A stretch of DNA of 64,000 nt from positions 1-64,000 of the forward strand of contig CAJNOQ010000054.1 of NCBI GenBank assembly GCA_905250885.1, written 5' to 3'. Made by a program: the position numbers and the translations under genes. The DNA comes from Didymodactylos carnosus (taxonomy: Eukaryota; Rotifera; Eurotatoria; Philodinida; Philodinidae). Position 1 is the stretch's first letter; every line of letters begins with the position of its first letter. Shown piece by piece: positions 18,860 through 31,461 of the stretch. The notes beneath the pieces are model-generated. The model saw only the letters and a program-made list of their open reading frames with translations. It was not told the DNA's origin and ran no database searches.

Positions 18860-19118
18860 TCAAAATGAAAAGGAAAGACTCAGTAATATCTTAGCAATAA
18901 CATCATTTTCTAGAAATGAAGGTTCAATTTCCTTCCAGCTTTTCCCAACATCTTTACAGATGCAACCAGGAGTTTTCGGAGTCCATTTTTTTTCAATTTT
19001 TTTTGTTAAAAAGTTGACCCATTTTCTTGTCTGTTTGTCACGGACCCCATTCAAAGCATCCTCATTTTTGCAGGTTTTTAACTTTTTATTATTTTCTTTA
19101 TGTTTTTAATCAAAATCA
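18860..19118 (-). pseudogene. Unrecognised coding-like fragment
   Basis: A minus-strand frame reads TCKNEDALNGVRDKQTRKWV, NFLTKKIEKKWTPKTPG and CICKDVGKSWKEIEPSF before a stop near 18860. Its Lys/Trp/Cys-rich composition looks like real protein. Its first part lies in the left arm of the 111-bp inverted repeat, so the same residues are readable again on the plus strand at 19920-19985. No family recognised; likely part of a transposase-like remnant. Confidence 0.3.
19008..19118 (-). repeat. Perfect 111-bp inverted repeat, left arm
   Basis: The reverse complement of 19008-19118 equals 19880-19990 at every base I compared, starting TGATTTTGATTAAAAACATA and ending GGGTCAACTTTTT. Perfect identity implies a recent inverted duplication or gene conversion. 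Confidence 0.9.
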
Positions 19119-19209
19119 GCAAAACAAAAATGGATCAAAAAGCAAAACTTTCTAAAAGTCTCTTTTTGTTCATGAAACTGAGTGACCGATACGAAATACT
19201 TGATGTGGC

Positions 19210-19342
19210 TAGGGCTGTGACAGGTACCATTATCATTAACAGTAACTGCTGAACAGTTCCCGTTACAAGTAACGGTAACTGCTCACCAGTTACAGTTACC
19301 GAGTAACGGTGGTAACTGTAACCGGTAACTGTCACAACCCTA
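19210..19342. mobile_element. hAT-type MITE with 8-bp target duplication
   Basis: A 133-bp element with terminal inverted repeats TAGGGCTGTGACAG... (left) and TAGGGTTGTGACAGTTACC (right end, reverse complement). It is filled with palindromic GTAAC/GTTAC words. It is flanked by GATGTGGC (19202-19209) and GATGTGAC (19343-19350), an 8-bp target duplication with one mismatch. TAGGG termini and 8-bp duplications are typical of the hAT superfamily. It has no coding capacity, so it needs a transposase supplied elsewhere. Confidence 0.85.
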
Positions 19343-19519
19343 GATGTGACTTTTTTCTGGAAACATGTGTTTTTCCTGCTATCCACTTCAAAATATAAAG
19401 ACCATAGATGTTTTTTGAATGGCTCGAACGGAATGAGCTAGAGAGCTGCGGTTTTCAGATTATAAAAGAGGACATCCAGAGACATAATCCGATGCTAAAA
19501 TGAGTCTTATCCGAGAGGC

Positions 19520-19825
19520 CTACCACGGTATACCTTTCGAAGCAAAACATCCTAGCCTGTCATTCCAGAAATCTACAGATCTACATATTGCTCTAAACAC
19601 ATGAGCAGACGTCGCTCTACAACCTCGTGCAAGTCCCACACATCCGTCTATCATAGTTCGGACGCTACAGGCAATCTCGAAGAGCCTATCTATCGGCGAA
19701 GTCTGACCTCTGGCAGCTTCAAAAACACTGTGATTTCGCGTGAAGATCTTCGGTGGTCTTCTAGAAAGTCGTTCAAGGTACCTTTTAGTTTTCTGTACTT
19801 TTGTCTCTGTGATGTGATGGAACAC
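19520..19825 (-). other. Uncharacterised 101-codon reading frame between the inverted-repeat arms
   Basis: A minus-strand frame from a Met codon at 19825 to a stop at 19520, reading ERLSRRPPKIFTRNHSVFEA and GCVGLARGCRATSAHVFRAI among others. It is GC-richer than its surroundings and has balanced amino-acid use, which hints at former coding. No domain recognised and no splice partners found. It could be chance or part of the same remnant as the fragments on either side. Confidence 0.2.
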
Positions 19826-19879
19826 TTCAAACTACGCTTTTCTAATAATCTGAAGGAATTTGGTTGATAAATGAATGAA

Positions 19880-19990
19880 TGATTTTGATTAAAAACATAA
19901 AGAAAATAATAAAAAGTTAAAAACCTGCAAAAATGAGGATGCTTTGAATGGGGTCCGTGACAAACAGACAAGAAAATGGGTCAACTTTTT
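19880..19990 (+). repeat. Perfect 111-bp inverted repeat, right arm
   Basis: Partner of 19008-19118, with 761 bp between the arms. The interval contains the hAT MITE and an unassigned reading frame. The outer flanks of the two arms are unrelated, so these are not simply element termini. Confidence 0.9.
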
Positions 19991-21245
19991 TTCGTAAAAT
20001 TGTAAATGAACCGTTTTCTTACGAGTTTTTTTATGATCTTTCCATTGATATGTTAAAAATATATTTTCATCCATTCATTACCGAGGTACAGAGTTTGCAT
20101 GTTGACCATGTCAACTTTACCTTAAAATCGGTCTGTCCGTCCCGAGAAAGCTTTTTTCAAAGACGTTTTTACCAGAATGTTCATTGTCCTCGCCGCTTTC
20201 CGCTGGCATAGTTTTCATAGCTTTAAACTTCCTTGACAGGTCAAAAAATCAGTTACATCAGTCGCACGGAAAACTTTTGCAGCTCTTCGAAAGGTACATG
20301 AGCATTGATGTCGATCTACAGACAAGAGCAACCAATATTTTAAAGTTTTTTTCCGCAAACATACTCGGGGGAATCGGCGATATTCTGGTGAAAACCGCTT
20401 GGTAAAAGACCACTCCTCTGCTGAGTTATGGTTAAAACAAAAAAAAAATTGGGGCCGTACGAAAAAGTTTTGCAGCAGTAGTAAATCCAGCCTCCAAATA
20501 CACGTGTGATAAGAAGTAACTGGGATGGGAATGAGAACTTTTCCACCCATATTTTACCAATGAGCTTTATCGCCGTTTTTCCAATAAATAAGGCTAAAAT
20601 ATTTTTCTAACGTCCATAAAACCAGAGCAGTCTATCTTGTGCAGCAGAATCTACTCTTCAATACTACAATATAGTAATCTTTAAACAAACCTTTTAACAC
20701 AATGCTGGAATGTAGGGCGCTGGGATATAAGAAGATACTACAATTTTTCTTATGCTCAGTGGTAATATTATATTCTGCTCGATAGAGTCTTGTCTGGAGG
20801 TACAAATATGACCTCATTTTTTCTTAGGAATGTGTAGGAAGTGAAAAAAGCTCAAAATACTAGGAAAATAGTCATTTTTTAACTACTCTTTTTTCAATGT
20901 TTAATCTATAATTCATGCAAACCATCTCCTTTTTCCAATGTTTTAATACTGTTTTGTAGGCAAAATAGAGAAAATGTCTTCAACCGAATAGCTCATTGCG
21001 ATCTTATAAACTAAAAGAGAAACTTATATTTGATTAACCCTATTTTTTTGAAAGTATCCACTTTCCCCACATAGTGGACATATAAGTTTTGAGAAGAGAG
21101 TATCTACAATATTTTTGTAGTGTACAAGGTGGAGAATTAAATTCTTCACAAAGTGTATGCTTGTATGCTTAAAGAATAATTCTTCGATCAACTGATTGTA
21201 GAATTGAATTGTTATTATTGTTCTCTAGTGTTTCTTTCGATGTAG
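19991..21245. other. no supported gene
   Basis: Several 60-110-codon frames overlap on both strands around 20180-20550, but none has a recognisable domain or consistent splice sites. The remainder is AT-rich. Confidence 0.4.
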
Positions 21246-21422
21246 ATTGCTGTAGCTTTTATTTTGTGGACAGTCATATGTTTAGTAGGACAAGAAAATG
21301 ATGAAAACACTTCATGTGAGCGTTATGAATTATGTAACAGCATTAATCAACAACTAAAGAGACGTTTGACTCTTGTTCGTAGAGCAGTCGTGACCAGTTC
21401 AACTTTGGATGGGGATCGCTGG
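21246..21422 (+). pseudogene. Exon of a secreted/anchored small protein, cut by a transposon end
   Basis: After a TTTCGATGTAG acceptor the frame reads IAVAFILWTVICLVGQENDE, then NTSCERYELCNSINQQLKRR and LTLVRRAVVTSSTLDGDRW. The hydrophobic start looks like a signal peptide or membrane anchor; two cysteines and dibasic sites follow. The frame stops exactly where TAGGGCTGTGACAG, the end of a hAT-type element, begins at 21423. No upstream start exon and no downstream continuation could be identified. It may be a disrupted peptide-precursor or receptor gene; the family is unrecognised. Confidence 0.45.
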
Positions 21423-21445
21423 TAGGGCTGTGACAGTTACCACTT
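21423..21445 (+). mobile_element. Solitary hAT-type terminal inverted repeat
   Basis: TAGGGCTGTGACAGTTACC matches both ends of the 133-bp MITE at 19210-19342. The opposite end of this second element was not found downstream, so it is truncated or its other end has diverged. If the insertion were intact, the preceding eight bases ATCGCTGG would be its target site. Confidence 0.6.
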
Positions 21446-23168
21446 AACTATTTTTAAAGTTCATTGTCACACTCATATTTAATCACACATCTCAATTGTT
21501 ATTTAGATACAAAGTTCAAAACATTCCAAATTGCGTTCAACTAGCCGTGATCAAACTGTTTATTTCAAAGAGAGAAAGAAAAGATACCTACACGCGTAAA
21601 GAATATGAGAACAATGTACACGCACAAAAAAAAGAGCGATATACGAGTTATAAATGCGATTACAAAAAAAAACCAACAATAGGCAAAAACAACAATGTCT
21701 TAGTAACACACAGGTGAAAGAAAAAAGGACCACCACACTCCTATAGGAAAACATTTTACTAACAATTCACTGGATCGACACCGTTAGAAGAAAAATTGAA
21801 AAATTGTTTGTGCAGGAAGATGATGACTAAACTTCTCGTAGTGATTTTATCTAAGATCAATACTTTTGAGTTGTTTTTTAAAAAAAATAATTCAATAGTA
21901 TCAAAGCAATTAAGAAGGTTTAGACATCTGAGATATTTAACTAGATATTTTTTGAGCCCAATATGAGCAGTTAAGGAGCATACATTTAGCGTGAAAGAAA
22001 ACTAACCAAAAAAATAGTCTAATAGAGAAAATATATTGAGATCAACACACATGCACGTTCAATGTAATAAATTGCAGCTGATGTATTTAAACTATGAAAA
22101 CAGAGAAAAAACACACGTTGACTTAGTGTTTAATGCAAAGAAATATTCGTAATAAACAAAAAAAAGTGATCTTTCTCTCTCTTTGGTTTATTTTTTTGGT
22201 TAACATCAAAGAAACAGAAAGAATTTAAAAAATTGTCAGATCTGACAAGAAACAAAAAGATTGTTGCTTTTTTTGTACTGCTCGAGATTGGTCTAGTGTC
22301 TGATGTGTGGAAAATAAACAGAAAACAACAACAACACGACGGAAAAATAAAAATAACAGGTGTGTATATGATTCTGTATGTGTGTGTGTGTGTGTGTGTG
22401 CATTTGCAAATAAGGGAAAACACAAACTTTCACTTAGAGATAAAGCAAAAAATTAGGATTAGAGTTTGTTTCACTGTAAGAACAAAAAAAAGAGGATCTG
22501 TTATTTGCGTTGTTAAAACTTTTCATACAATTCAACTAGAATTTAGCCGTAGAATTTTATAGTGTATTCACCAGTTGAATATGGTTAACTTAACGTCTTT
22601 GCCTATCCAAGCTCACTGTTACATTATTATCAAAATATTTTTCAAAATTAATTTACTATAAAAAAGAAATCTATCTCAATAGCAAAAAAACATCATATTA
22701 CAAGTCGAGTTTGCTCTCTCTTATCTTGTGAAGCCGTACTTTCATAATAGAAAACATATCTAGCTATATAACTATTGTCTATGAGCGAATGTGCGATCAT
22801 GCCAAGCATTTAACGTTAGTCTACCTTTCGAATGTAAGTGCAAGAGATTCCAATGAAAAAACGTTGCAAAAAAAAAAGTCAAACAAAAGAGAAGTTTGAG
22901 CCAAAAGAAATACAAACAAAAAGACACAATAACAACAATCTAGGCAAAGAACAAAAAAGAGAACAGATCATAATTAATTTTTTTATTTATATTTGTCTTT
23001 ACATGTTGAGGAAAAAAAATTGTCGCAAAAAAATAAGTCATTGGATTCAAATACGAGATAAGAAAAGTATCATTTTATCCAAACAAATATATATGTATAT
23101 AAAGACTAGATTAATTCTTTGATTAGTTTTGTGAAGAAATAAACTTTCTTATACTTGTACATTCAAGT
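21446..23168. other. gene-free AT-rich stretch downstream of the G-alpha gene
   Basis: Low-complexity, with a TG microsatellite at about 22377-22400. Frames on both strands around 22130-22560 are low-complexity translations of this region and not genes. It includes the presumed 3' UTR of the G-alpha gene (minus strand). Confidence 0.5.
22377..22400. repeat. (TG)n microsatellite
   Basis: Tandem TG dinucleotides, about 12 units. Confidence 0.85.
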
Positions 23169-25364
23169 TTAATACAATCCACACCCCCTTAAATTTAACG
23201 TAATTATAACATCAGTAACAGCGTCAAATACAAACTGTACATTTTGAGTGTCTGTTGCACAAGTATGATGACCTATAAACAAAATATGAATGTAACAAAT
23301 AAATAATAGAAAAATTTGAAAAAATTTAGTTTACGTACAATATATTTCTTTCTGAGTTGATTTATTTTTAGCTACAAATTGTGCTTGAATATATTCTGCA
23401 GCTGAAATAGAAAAAAAAAGGTACATAATGATGAAATTTATTATTTATAGTACGAATAAATACGTAAACCTGGTTCATTACTATAGTCTTGAAATTTGGA
23501 AAAAAGTTATCAGATAAACCCCCGGTCGAAATAGCTACACAATAGAATCTTATCTTTAAAAAGCTACTATAATTGTACTAACCTGGATCGTATTCATTTG
23601 GGCCCGTATATTCTCTAAAACATATTGTTAATGGACTTCGTTTTGTTTTTTCTTCAAATAAATCTTTTTTATTTAAAAACAATATAATTCCGGTGTAAAC
23701 AAACCATTTATTATTGCATATACTATCAAATAATCTCAATGATTCATGCATACGATTCGTCGATTCATCTTCATATAAAACTTGATCGTATTCACTTAAT
23801 GCAACACAAAATATAATTGCTGTTACATCTTCAAAACAATGTATCCATTTTTTACGTTCCGATCGTTGGCCACCAACGTCGAATAGACGAAAATTTAAAT
23901 TTTTAAATGAAAAATTAATTTCAACAATGCCAGTTGTTTTAACTCGTGTACGCAATATATCTTGTTCATTAGGTAAAAAATCTTGTGAACCAATACGATA
24001 TAATTGATCAAGAAAATATTGGGCACTATCATTTAATTGATATTCATTTGAACGTAAAAAACATTGTTGAACGCCTACAAAACATCAAGATGTATTATAC
24101 ATTTTAAAATCGATTAAAAAATATTTATAATAAAACTCACCCGAATCTGACCACAATCGTTCCATTGATTGTAATAATTCTGAATTAAATGGTTCTGTAT
24201 CTTTCATTCGTTGAATAACTTCTAATACTCGAGCAGCATCTTGTTCTCGTTCTGGTGATGAAAATTGTATATTTAACATGTTCATTGCTCTTATAATGGC
24301 TCCAAGTGATTGTATTGTATTTGAATATACCACAGGACGATATTGTTCAAATTCTTCTTTCGAATATCCATGTTGATGGATAATACGCATTTGTTTAACA
24401 ATCGTCGACTTACCGCTTTCACCAGCACCTATAAAAACAAAACGATGGTTCAAAACGATCTGAAGTGACCTCAAACAAATGTTGGTAATAAATTTGCTAG
24501 GAAAATATCTCGAGAAGAACAATAAGTTGTTGAACGAAGGTCTGAAGAGACTTTTCAGTACCATCTTATAATTATATGAAGTAACTGTATAGTTTATGGT
24601 AGAGAAGAAGAATTTCGAACGCTAGAAACGTGTGCCTTACTCTAAGAAGTCTCTTAAATTCTTGAATTTGTAGCACGTTCAAGCTTTCATGAAAGTTAGA
24701 ACATATTGAAGTTTCATCTGCGTCGAAGAATTATAACAGTATGTCAAAGATGCACATAGCAACGTTGTTTCTATCAGATGTTATGAAGCTTACCGAGCAA
24801 AAGTAGTTTGACATCTTTAGCTGCTCGTTCAGCATCTTCTTTTATCAAACGATCAAGTGCTTTGCTGTACTAAAAAAGAAAACAAAAGCACAAATGATAT
24901 TATATATATACAATACAAAAAATTGTGATTAATTTTAGTATGTCAGAGCTAAAAGGATTTAGTGCTCTACGAATAGATCATTTTTAGCAAGCAGAAGTCA
25001 ATGGTAAATAAATACCATAAAAAAGAAAAATTCATTCACGCAAATATCATAGAAGATATCCCAATGTTAATACAAAACTCTTTCTAAGACTAGTTGATAA
25101 AATAAAAGCAAAAACAATGTTATTAGCTGAAAAAAGATAAAGGAGTGGATATACACTTTTCTTGATATTTTATAAATAAAGCGCTAATCAATGAGCGTTA
25201 GTGTATAGATCAAAAATTGCACACAAAAAGATTTCTTACACTAAATGAATATTCCAAAATATTATTTTCTAAAAATGATAGAAATTTTATATATTGTTAA
25301 TATGTTGTTTCTTTCTATTTACCTCTTTTTGTCGTTTTTCATCGGCACTAGTAGCACAACCCAT
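23169..25364 (-). CDS. Gnao: Heterotrimeric G-protein alpha-o subunit
   Basis: GTP-binding alpha subunit that couples seven-helix receptors to effectors at the plasma membrane. Minus-strand exons: 25364-25323, 24869-24794, 24428-24141, 24074-23583, 23401-23339 and 23272-23169. All junctions are GT..AG and in phase, giving 354 aa, the standard length for alpha-o. Key elements: MGC at the N-terminus (Gly2 myristoylation and Cys3 palmitoylation sites); P-loop GAGESGKS at residues 40-47; switch I RTRVKTTG with the catalytic Arg (about 179); switch II DVGGQ (about 201-205); NKKD; TCAT; and the C-terminus NLRGCGLY. The Cys four residues from the end is the pertussis-toxin ADP-ribosylation site. The NLRGCGLY tail distinguishes alpha-o from alpha-i (usually ending CGLF). 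Every catalytic motif is intact. Confidence 0.97.
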
Positions 25365-26430
25365 TGTGAAGTGTTGTGTTGATTCAAAATAGATCTAGAA
25401 AATAAAGAATGAAACCGTGGGGAACTGAACTTCAAAAGCTGGATAATTCGTATTTACAAAGCGGGAAAAAAGAGTAGTGAGCATAATGTAGATATTATTC
25501 AAAAGAAAGATAAGAATTATTCTACAAAGTTTAATACGTTCCGATTGAGATTAAGAAATTACCAGATGGATATACTCTTACTCAACGAAGATTAATTTCA
25601 AAATATTTTAAAAGTAGATTTATCTATATTTAAACCTCTCACAGAGTCAGATAGGCGCATAGAAGGGTCAAGATGAACTTATTCATTGTTGAAAACTAAA
25701 ATAGAGATATTAAATATTAATTAGAAATACTAAAATAGAGATGAATAGGAGTAGATAAGATTACTCAAAACAAATTTTCTTCTTGATATCTGACTAAAAC
25801 ATAAACTGATTGAGCATAACAAATCACACTTTGATATAATTTATCTGATTTAGAGTTGTTCATAGAATGAGGTAGGAAAAACAATCTACTTATTTTTAGC
25901 TTCTATATTGAAACATATCGCTATGCTGTTACATACAAGAAACAAAAGCATATATGTACTTTACTCAAAACATGCAGACTATAATGGTCACATCCGGAGA
26001 AATTATTTTAAAAAGTAAGCGTATCCGAACAAGAAGACGAATATCACATAAAAAAAGAAAAAACTAATCTCATAAATATGAAGGATAATAAAATAAATAA
26101 AAAAAGAAATACTTAAGACGACGACGCCATATTGTCTTTCTCCAATTCCCAATTTAATGGAACTGACAGCCACAAAACTTTTTATTTTTTTATTCAGTTT
26201 TCAAAATGTTTTTGAAATATGAATAAAATCAAATTTTAATTTACAATTTCAATTGCCAAATAATTTTTCACATTGACTTCTTTTAGCTCTAATATAATAA
26301 AATCCATTGTTTTTCGTAAAGGTTTGGTTCTCTGTTTCTATAGGTCAACATTAAGCAAATAAAAACATGAAAAACGGCTGATATTTTGTATGTATGTCTA
26401 CAATGTTTTTTTCGTATATAGATCTTATAA
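25365..26430. other. shared upstream region of the divergent G-alpha and KIAA0930 genes
   Basis: About 1.5 kb separates the two start codons (to 26938). AT-rich, with no motif I can name. The KIAA0930 start codon lies directly after a TTTTCAG acceptor, so a non-coding first exon of that gene probably lies in this stretch. Confidence 0.45.
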
Positions 26431-26634
26431 TACTATTCCGAAATGTTACGGTTAATGGGTACTATGTCATTAAATGTTATGATAAATGTGTATCAATGTC
26501 ATGTTAAAAGTGTGATAATGTTATGGTGTATCAATGTTATGCAAAAAGCGTGACAATGTTACGGTAAAACGTAATATTGTCACACTTTTAGCATGATATT
26601 GTTACACATTTACCGTAACATTTCAGAACAGTGT
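26431..26634. mobile_element. Small MITE with terminal inverted repeats and internal TGTTACGGTAAA-type repeats
   Basis: The left end TTCCGAAATGTTACGGTTAA and the reverse complement of the right end, TTCTGAAATGTTACGGTAAA, are near-identical. Inside, variants of ATGTTACGGTAAAAGTGTGA recur four to five times in direct and inverted orientation. Length is about 200 bp, with no reading frame. The target duplication is unclear. Confidence 0.65.
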
Positions 26635-26938
26635 ATTGAAACATTTCCTTCTGAAATATACAAAGATCGTGATCTAGGAATCATTTTGTCAACATTATTA
26701 AGTAACACTTAAAGTTTTAATTGAGCACGTGTATGTCAAATTGAATATTTGTTTTGACTTAACTTTGACTTAACTCCATAAAACATGACCTTAGGTTAAG
26801 CACTAGTGTCAAAACATCACAAGAATGTCATAAATCTGAGTTTAAGTTCATAAACTTGAACGTATTGATAAAACGAATCTTAATTCTTCACTTGTTTGGA
26901 TTAGTCAAAAGAGTAACTGACCTAGAATTTATTTTCAG

Positions 26939-29149
<2,211 letters not shown>

Positions 29150-29783
29150 TGTAAACCATATGCCATGTTACCCGTTCTGAACGTCTTTTTTCTGCTTGGT
29201 TTTGTATACGTATAGTTGATATAAATTTATCTTTTTTTCTAATATTAGTCACAACTGTTTAGTTTTGTTAAATATACAGATTTCGACTTTTATGTGCAAT
29301 ATATTTTTTATCGTTGTTTTTTTATTTTATGTACCTTTGGTACATAAAATGTGTTTTGTGTTCTTTTTCTAAGTCTTAAACACGCAATTGAGCACAATGA
29401 ACATGTGCTTATTGTTTTTTTTGCGAATAACAGTTAAATTGTCAAAAAACAGTAATGTTTCTTTTTTTTCTTTCATTTATTCTTATATTTAACTGTGAAT
29501 GTTGTCAGAAAATAGAGAATTATTTCGATGTATTTTATGAATTTCCTATGTGTTTTTTGTATTACGAACGATTATCAAAATTTAAATATACATATATATA
29601 CATGAATAATTTAAAAACTATGCATGATCTAACTGATATTTTGACGTTCGTTTCTTTGTGTTTTTTTTCGTGCCTTGTGAAAGTGGTATGTCTATTGATG
29701 ATTAGCGAGAAAAAGAAATTATTTTAATTCATATGGGAATACTTTTCTTTATGATACTTTTCTTTATTTTAGATTTTCTATAG
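29150..29783. other. spacer between KIAA0930 and the arginine methyltransferase
   Basis: 634 bp, T-rich. It serves as the 3' UTR of the upstream gene and the 5' region of the next. Nothing else recognised. Confidence 0.5.
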
Positions 29784-31461
29784 ATGGATAATAATAGTAC
29801 TAAGGAACAAGATGATGATAATAATAATAAAGTGTCGATAAATTTGGATCATTCATCATCTCATTCGCATGAATCAAGTGTAACGAATGATGTTGATCAT
29901 ATCTATTTTCAAAGTTATGATAATTTTCAAATTCATGAATTAATGTTAAGAGATCGGGCGCGAGTATCAGCATACTATGATGCGATCATGAAAAATAAAC
30001 ATTTATTCCAAGATAAAGTATAAAATCTTATTTTATAGATATGAATACGAGTATGGACTGATCTCTTTCTTCTAGGTTGTTTTAGACGTCGGCTCAGGAA
30101 CAGGTTAATAGAATTCTGTTAGCTTCGTACAGAATATTTCTTCATATTTTAAATATTTAAGGTATTTTATCAATGTTTGCAGCAAAAGCTGGAGCTAAGC
30201 GAGTTTATGGTGTCGATGTTTGTCCAAATATATGCAAGATAGCCAATGAACTTGTCAGATATAATTGTTTACAAGATGTTGTACAAATAATTAATAAACA
30301 GATAGAACATGTAAAATTGGATGATTATGTTGATATTATCATTTCAGAATGGATGGGATTTTATCTTTTTCACGGTTAGTTCATTTTATAATACTGTATG
30401 AGATAATTTTATCTTAAAATATTTTAGAATCGATGTTGGAATCGATTATTTATGCTCGTAATAATTTTTTTCGACCATCACCATCTCCTGATATCTCCGA
30501 CGATATAGATGGAACAACTTCAGGAGATAATTCAATAATATTTCCTTCTCATGCATATTTATATTGTGCACCGTTTGTCGATGATAAAGTAATGGACACA
30601 ATCCACTGGTTGGAATATGTTCTTAAACATCGATATATGTGCTTTTAGGTTCGTTGTGAAAAACGTACAATGTGGATGGATTATTTTGATTTGAATATGA
30701 CACCATTATTGAAATATATACCAAATTCGTCGTTAACTGAATGTGTTATTCAAACAATTGAAAATCAACAATTAGTACATGATCAACAACTAGTTTATTC
30801 AATTGATTTAAAAACTGTTAAACATGATGACATTCGACAAATTAAGTCATATTGTGAATTCTATATTGAAGAAGATTGTATTATTTCCGGATTTGCATTT
30901 TGGTTCGACTGTTATTTTTCATCCAATAATTTTAATATAATACATTCAGCTGTTCTAAGTACATCACCTGCTGCTGAAAAAACTCATTGGCAACAATCAT
31001 TAGTATTGCTAAATGATAATATTTACCCGGTTAAAGGTGATATTATACCTGTACATATTAAATTAAAACAACAAAAACAAAATCATCGACAGTATAAACT
31101 TAGTCTTGTGTTGAAAAACATTGAAAATACCACGAAATACGTTAAAGATGATGATACAACAAGTACTGCAAGTGTTGACGATGATGCATCAGATAATAAA
31201 AGAAAAAGAAGACGACGACGGCGGAAGTCATCAGTGATATCTTTAACAAAACCTGCAGCAAAAGTTAAAACAAAAACATCTATGAGTGACAGTGATAATG
31301 ATGAAAGAGATCAATCACCAACAAGCAATAGTAGTACAAGTATTGATGAAGACAATATGCAAGTTGAAGCACATCCAGTACCATGTTTATGTGATAGCAC
31401 ACGCTGTAAATTGATTAGAGCTATTATTGATAAATATGAAGAAGAAAATATTGTAGGATAA
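29784..31461 (+). CDS. Type I protein arginine methyltransferase (PRMT1/PRMT6-like) with long C-terminal tail
   Basis: S-adenosylmethionine-dependent enzyme that methylates arginine side chains, probably in the nucleus. Exons: 29784-30017, 30076-30103 (28-nt micro-exon), 30162-30374, 30428-30588 and 30649-31461, giving 482 aa. Visible motifs: YFQSY near residue 40-60; motif I VLDVGSGTG (80-88) split by the micro-exon; acidic ribose-binding region GVDV; the double-E loop SEWMGFYLFHE with Glu150 and Glu159; and the THW loop KTHWQQ (324-326). All residues needed for catalysis appear present. After the core comes an unusual tail: a basic block KRKRRRRRRK at 396-405, likely a nuclear localisation signal, a Ser/Asp-rich acidic stretch, and PCLCDSTRCKLIRAIIDKYE. 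Usual PRMT1/6 proteins end soon after the barrel, at about 350-375 aa. LSTSP and THW fit both PRMT1 and PRMT6, so no exact orthology is claimed. Confidence 0.9.

Noticed and set aside
20180-20550. Overlapping frames of 70-111 codons on both strands
   Set aside because: No recognisable motif, and the opposing frames are equally open, so there is no reason to prefer either.
22130-22562. Overlapping frames of about 100 codons on both strands
   Set aside because: Low-complexity translations around a TG microsatellite; no domain, no splice pattern.
24430-24564. Upstream extension of the G-alpha P-loop exon
   Set aside because: An AG acceptor at 24430-24429 is in phase with the exon encoding [20 protein letters not shown]; the extension is intron.
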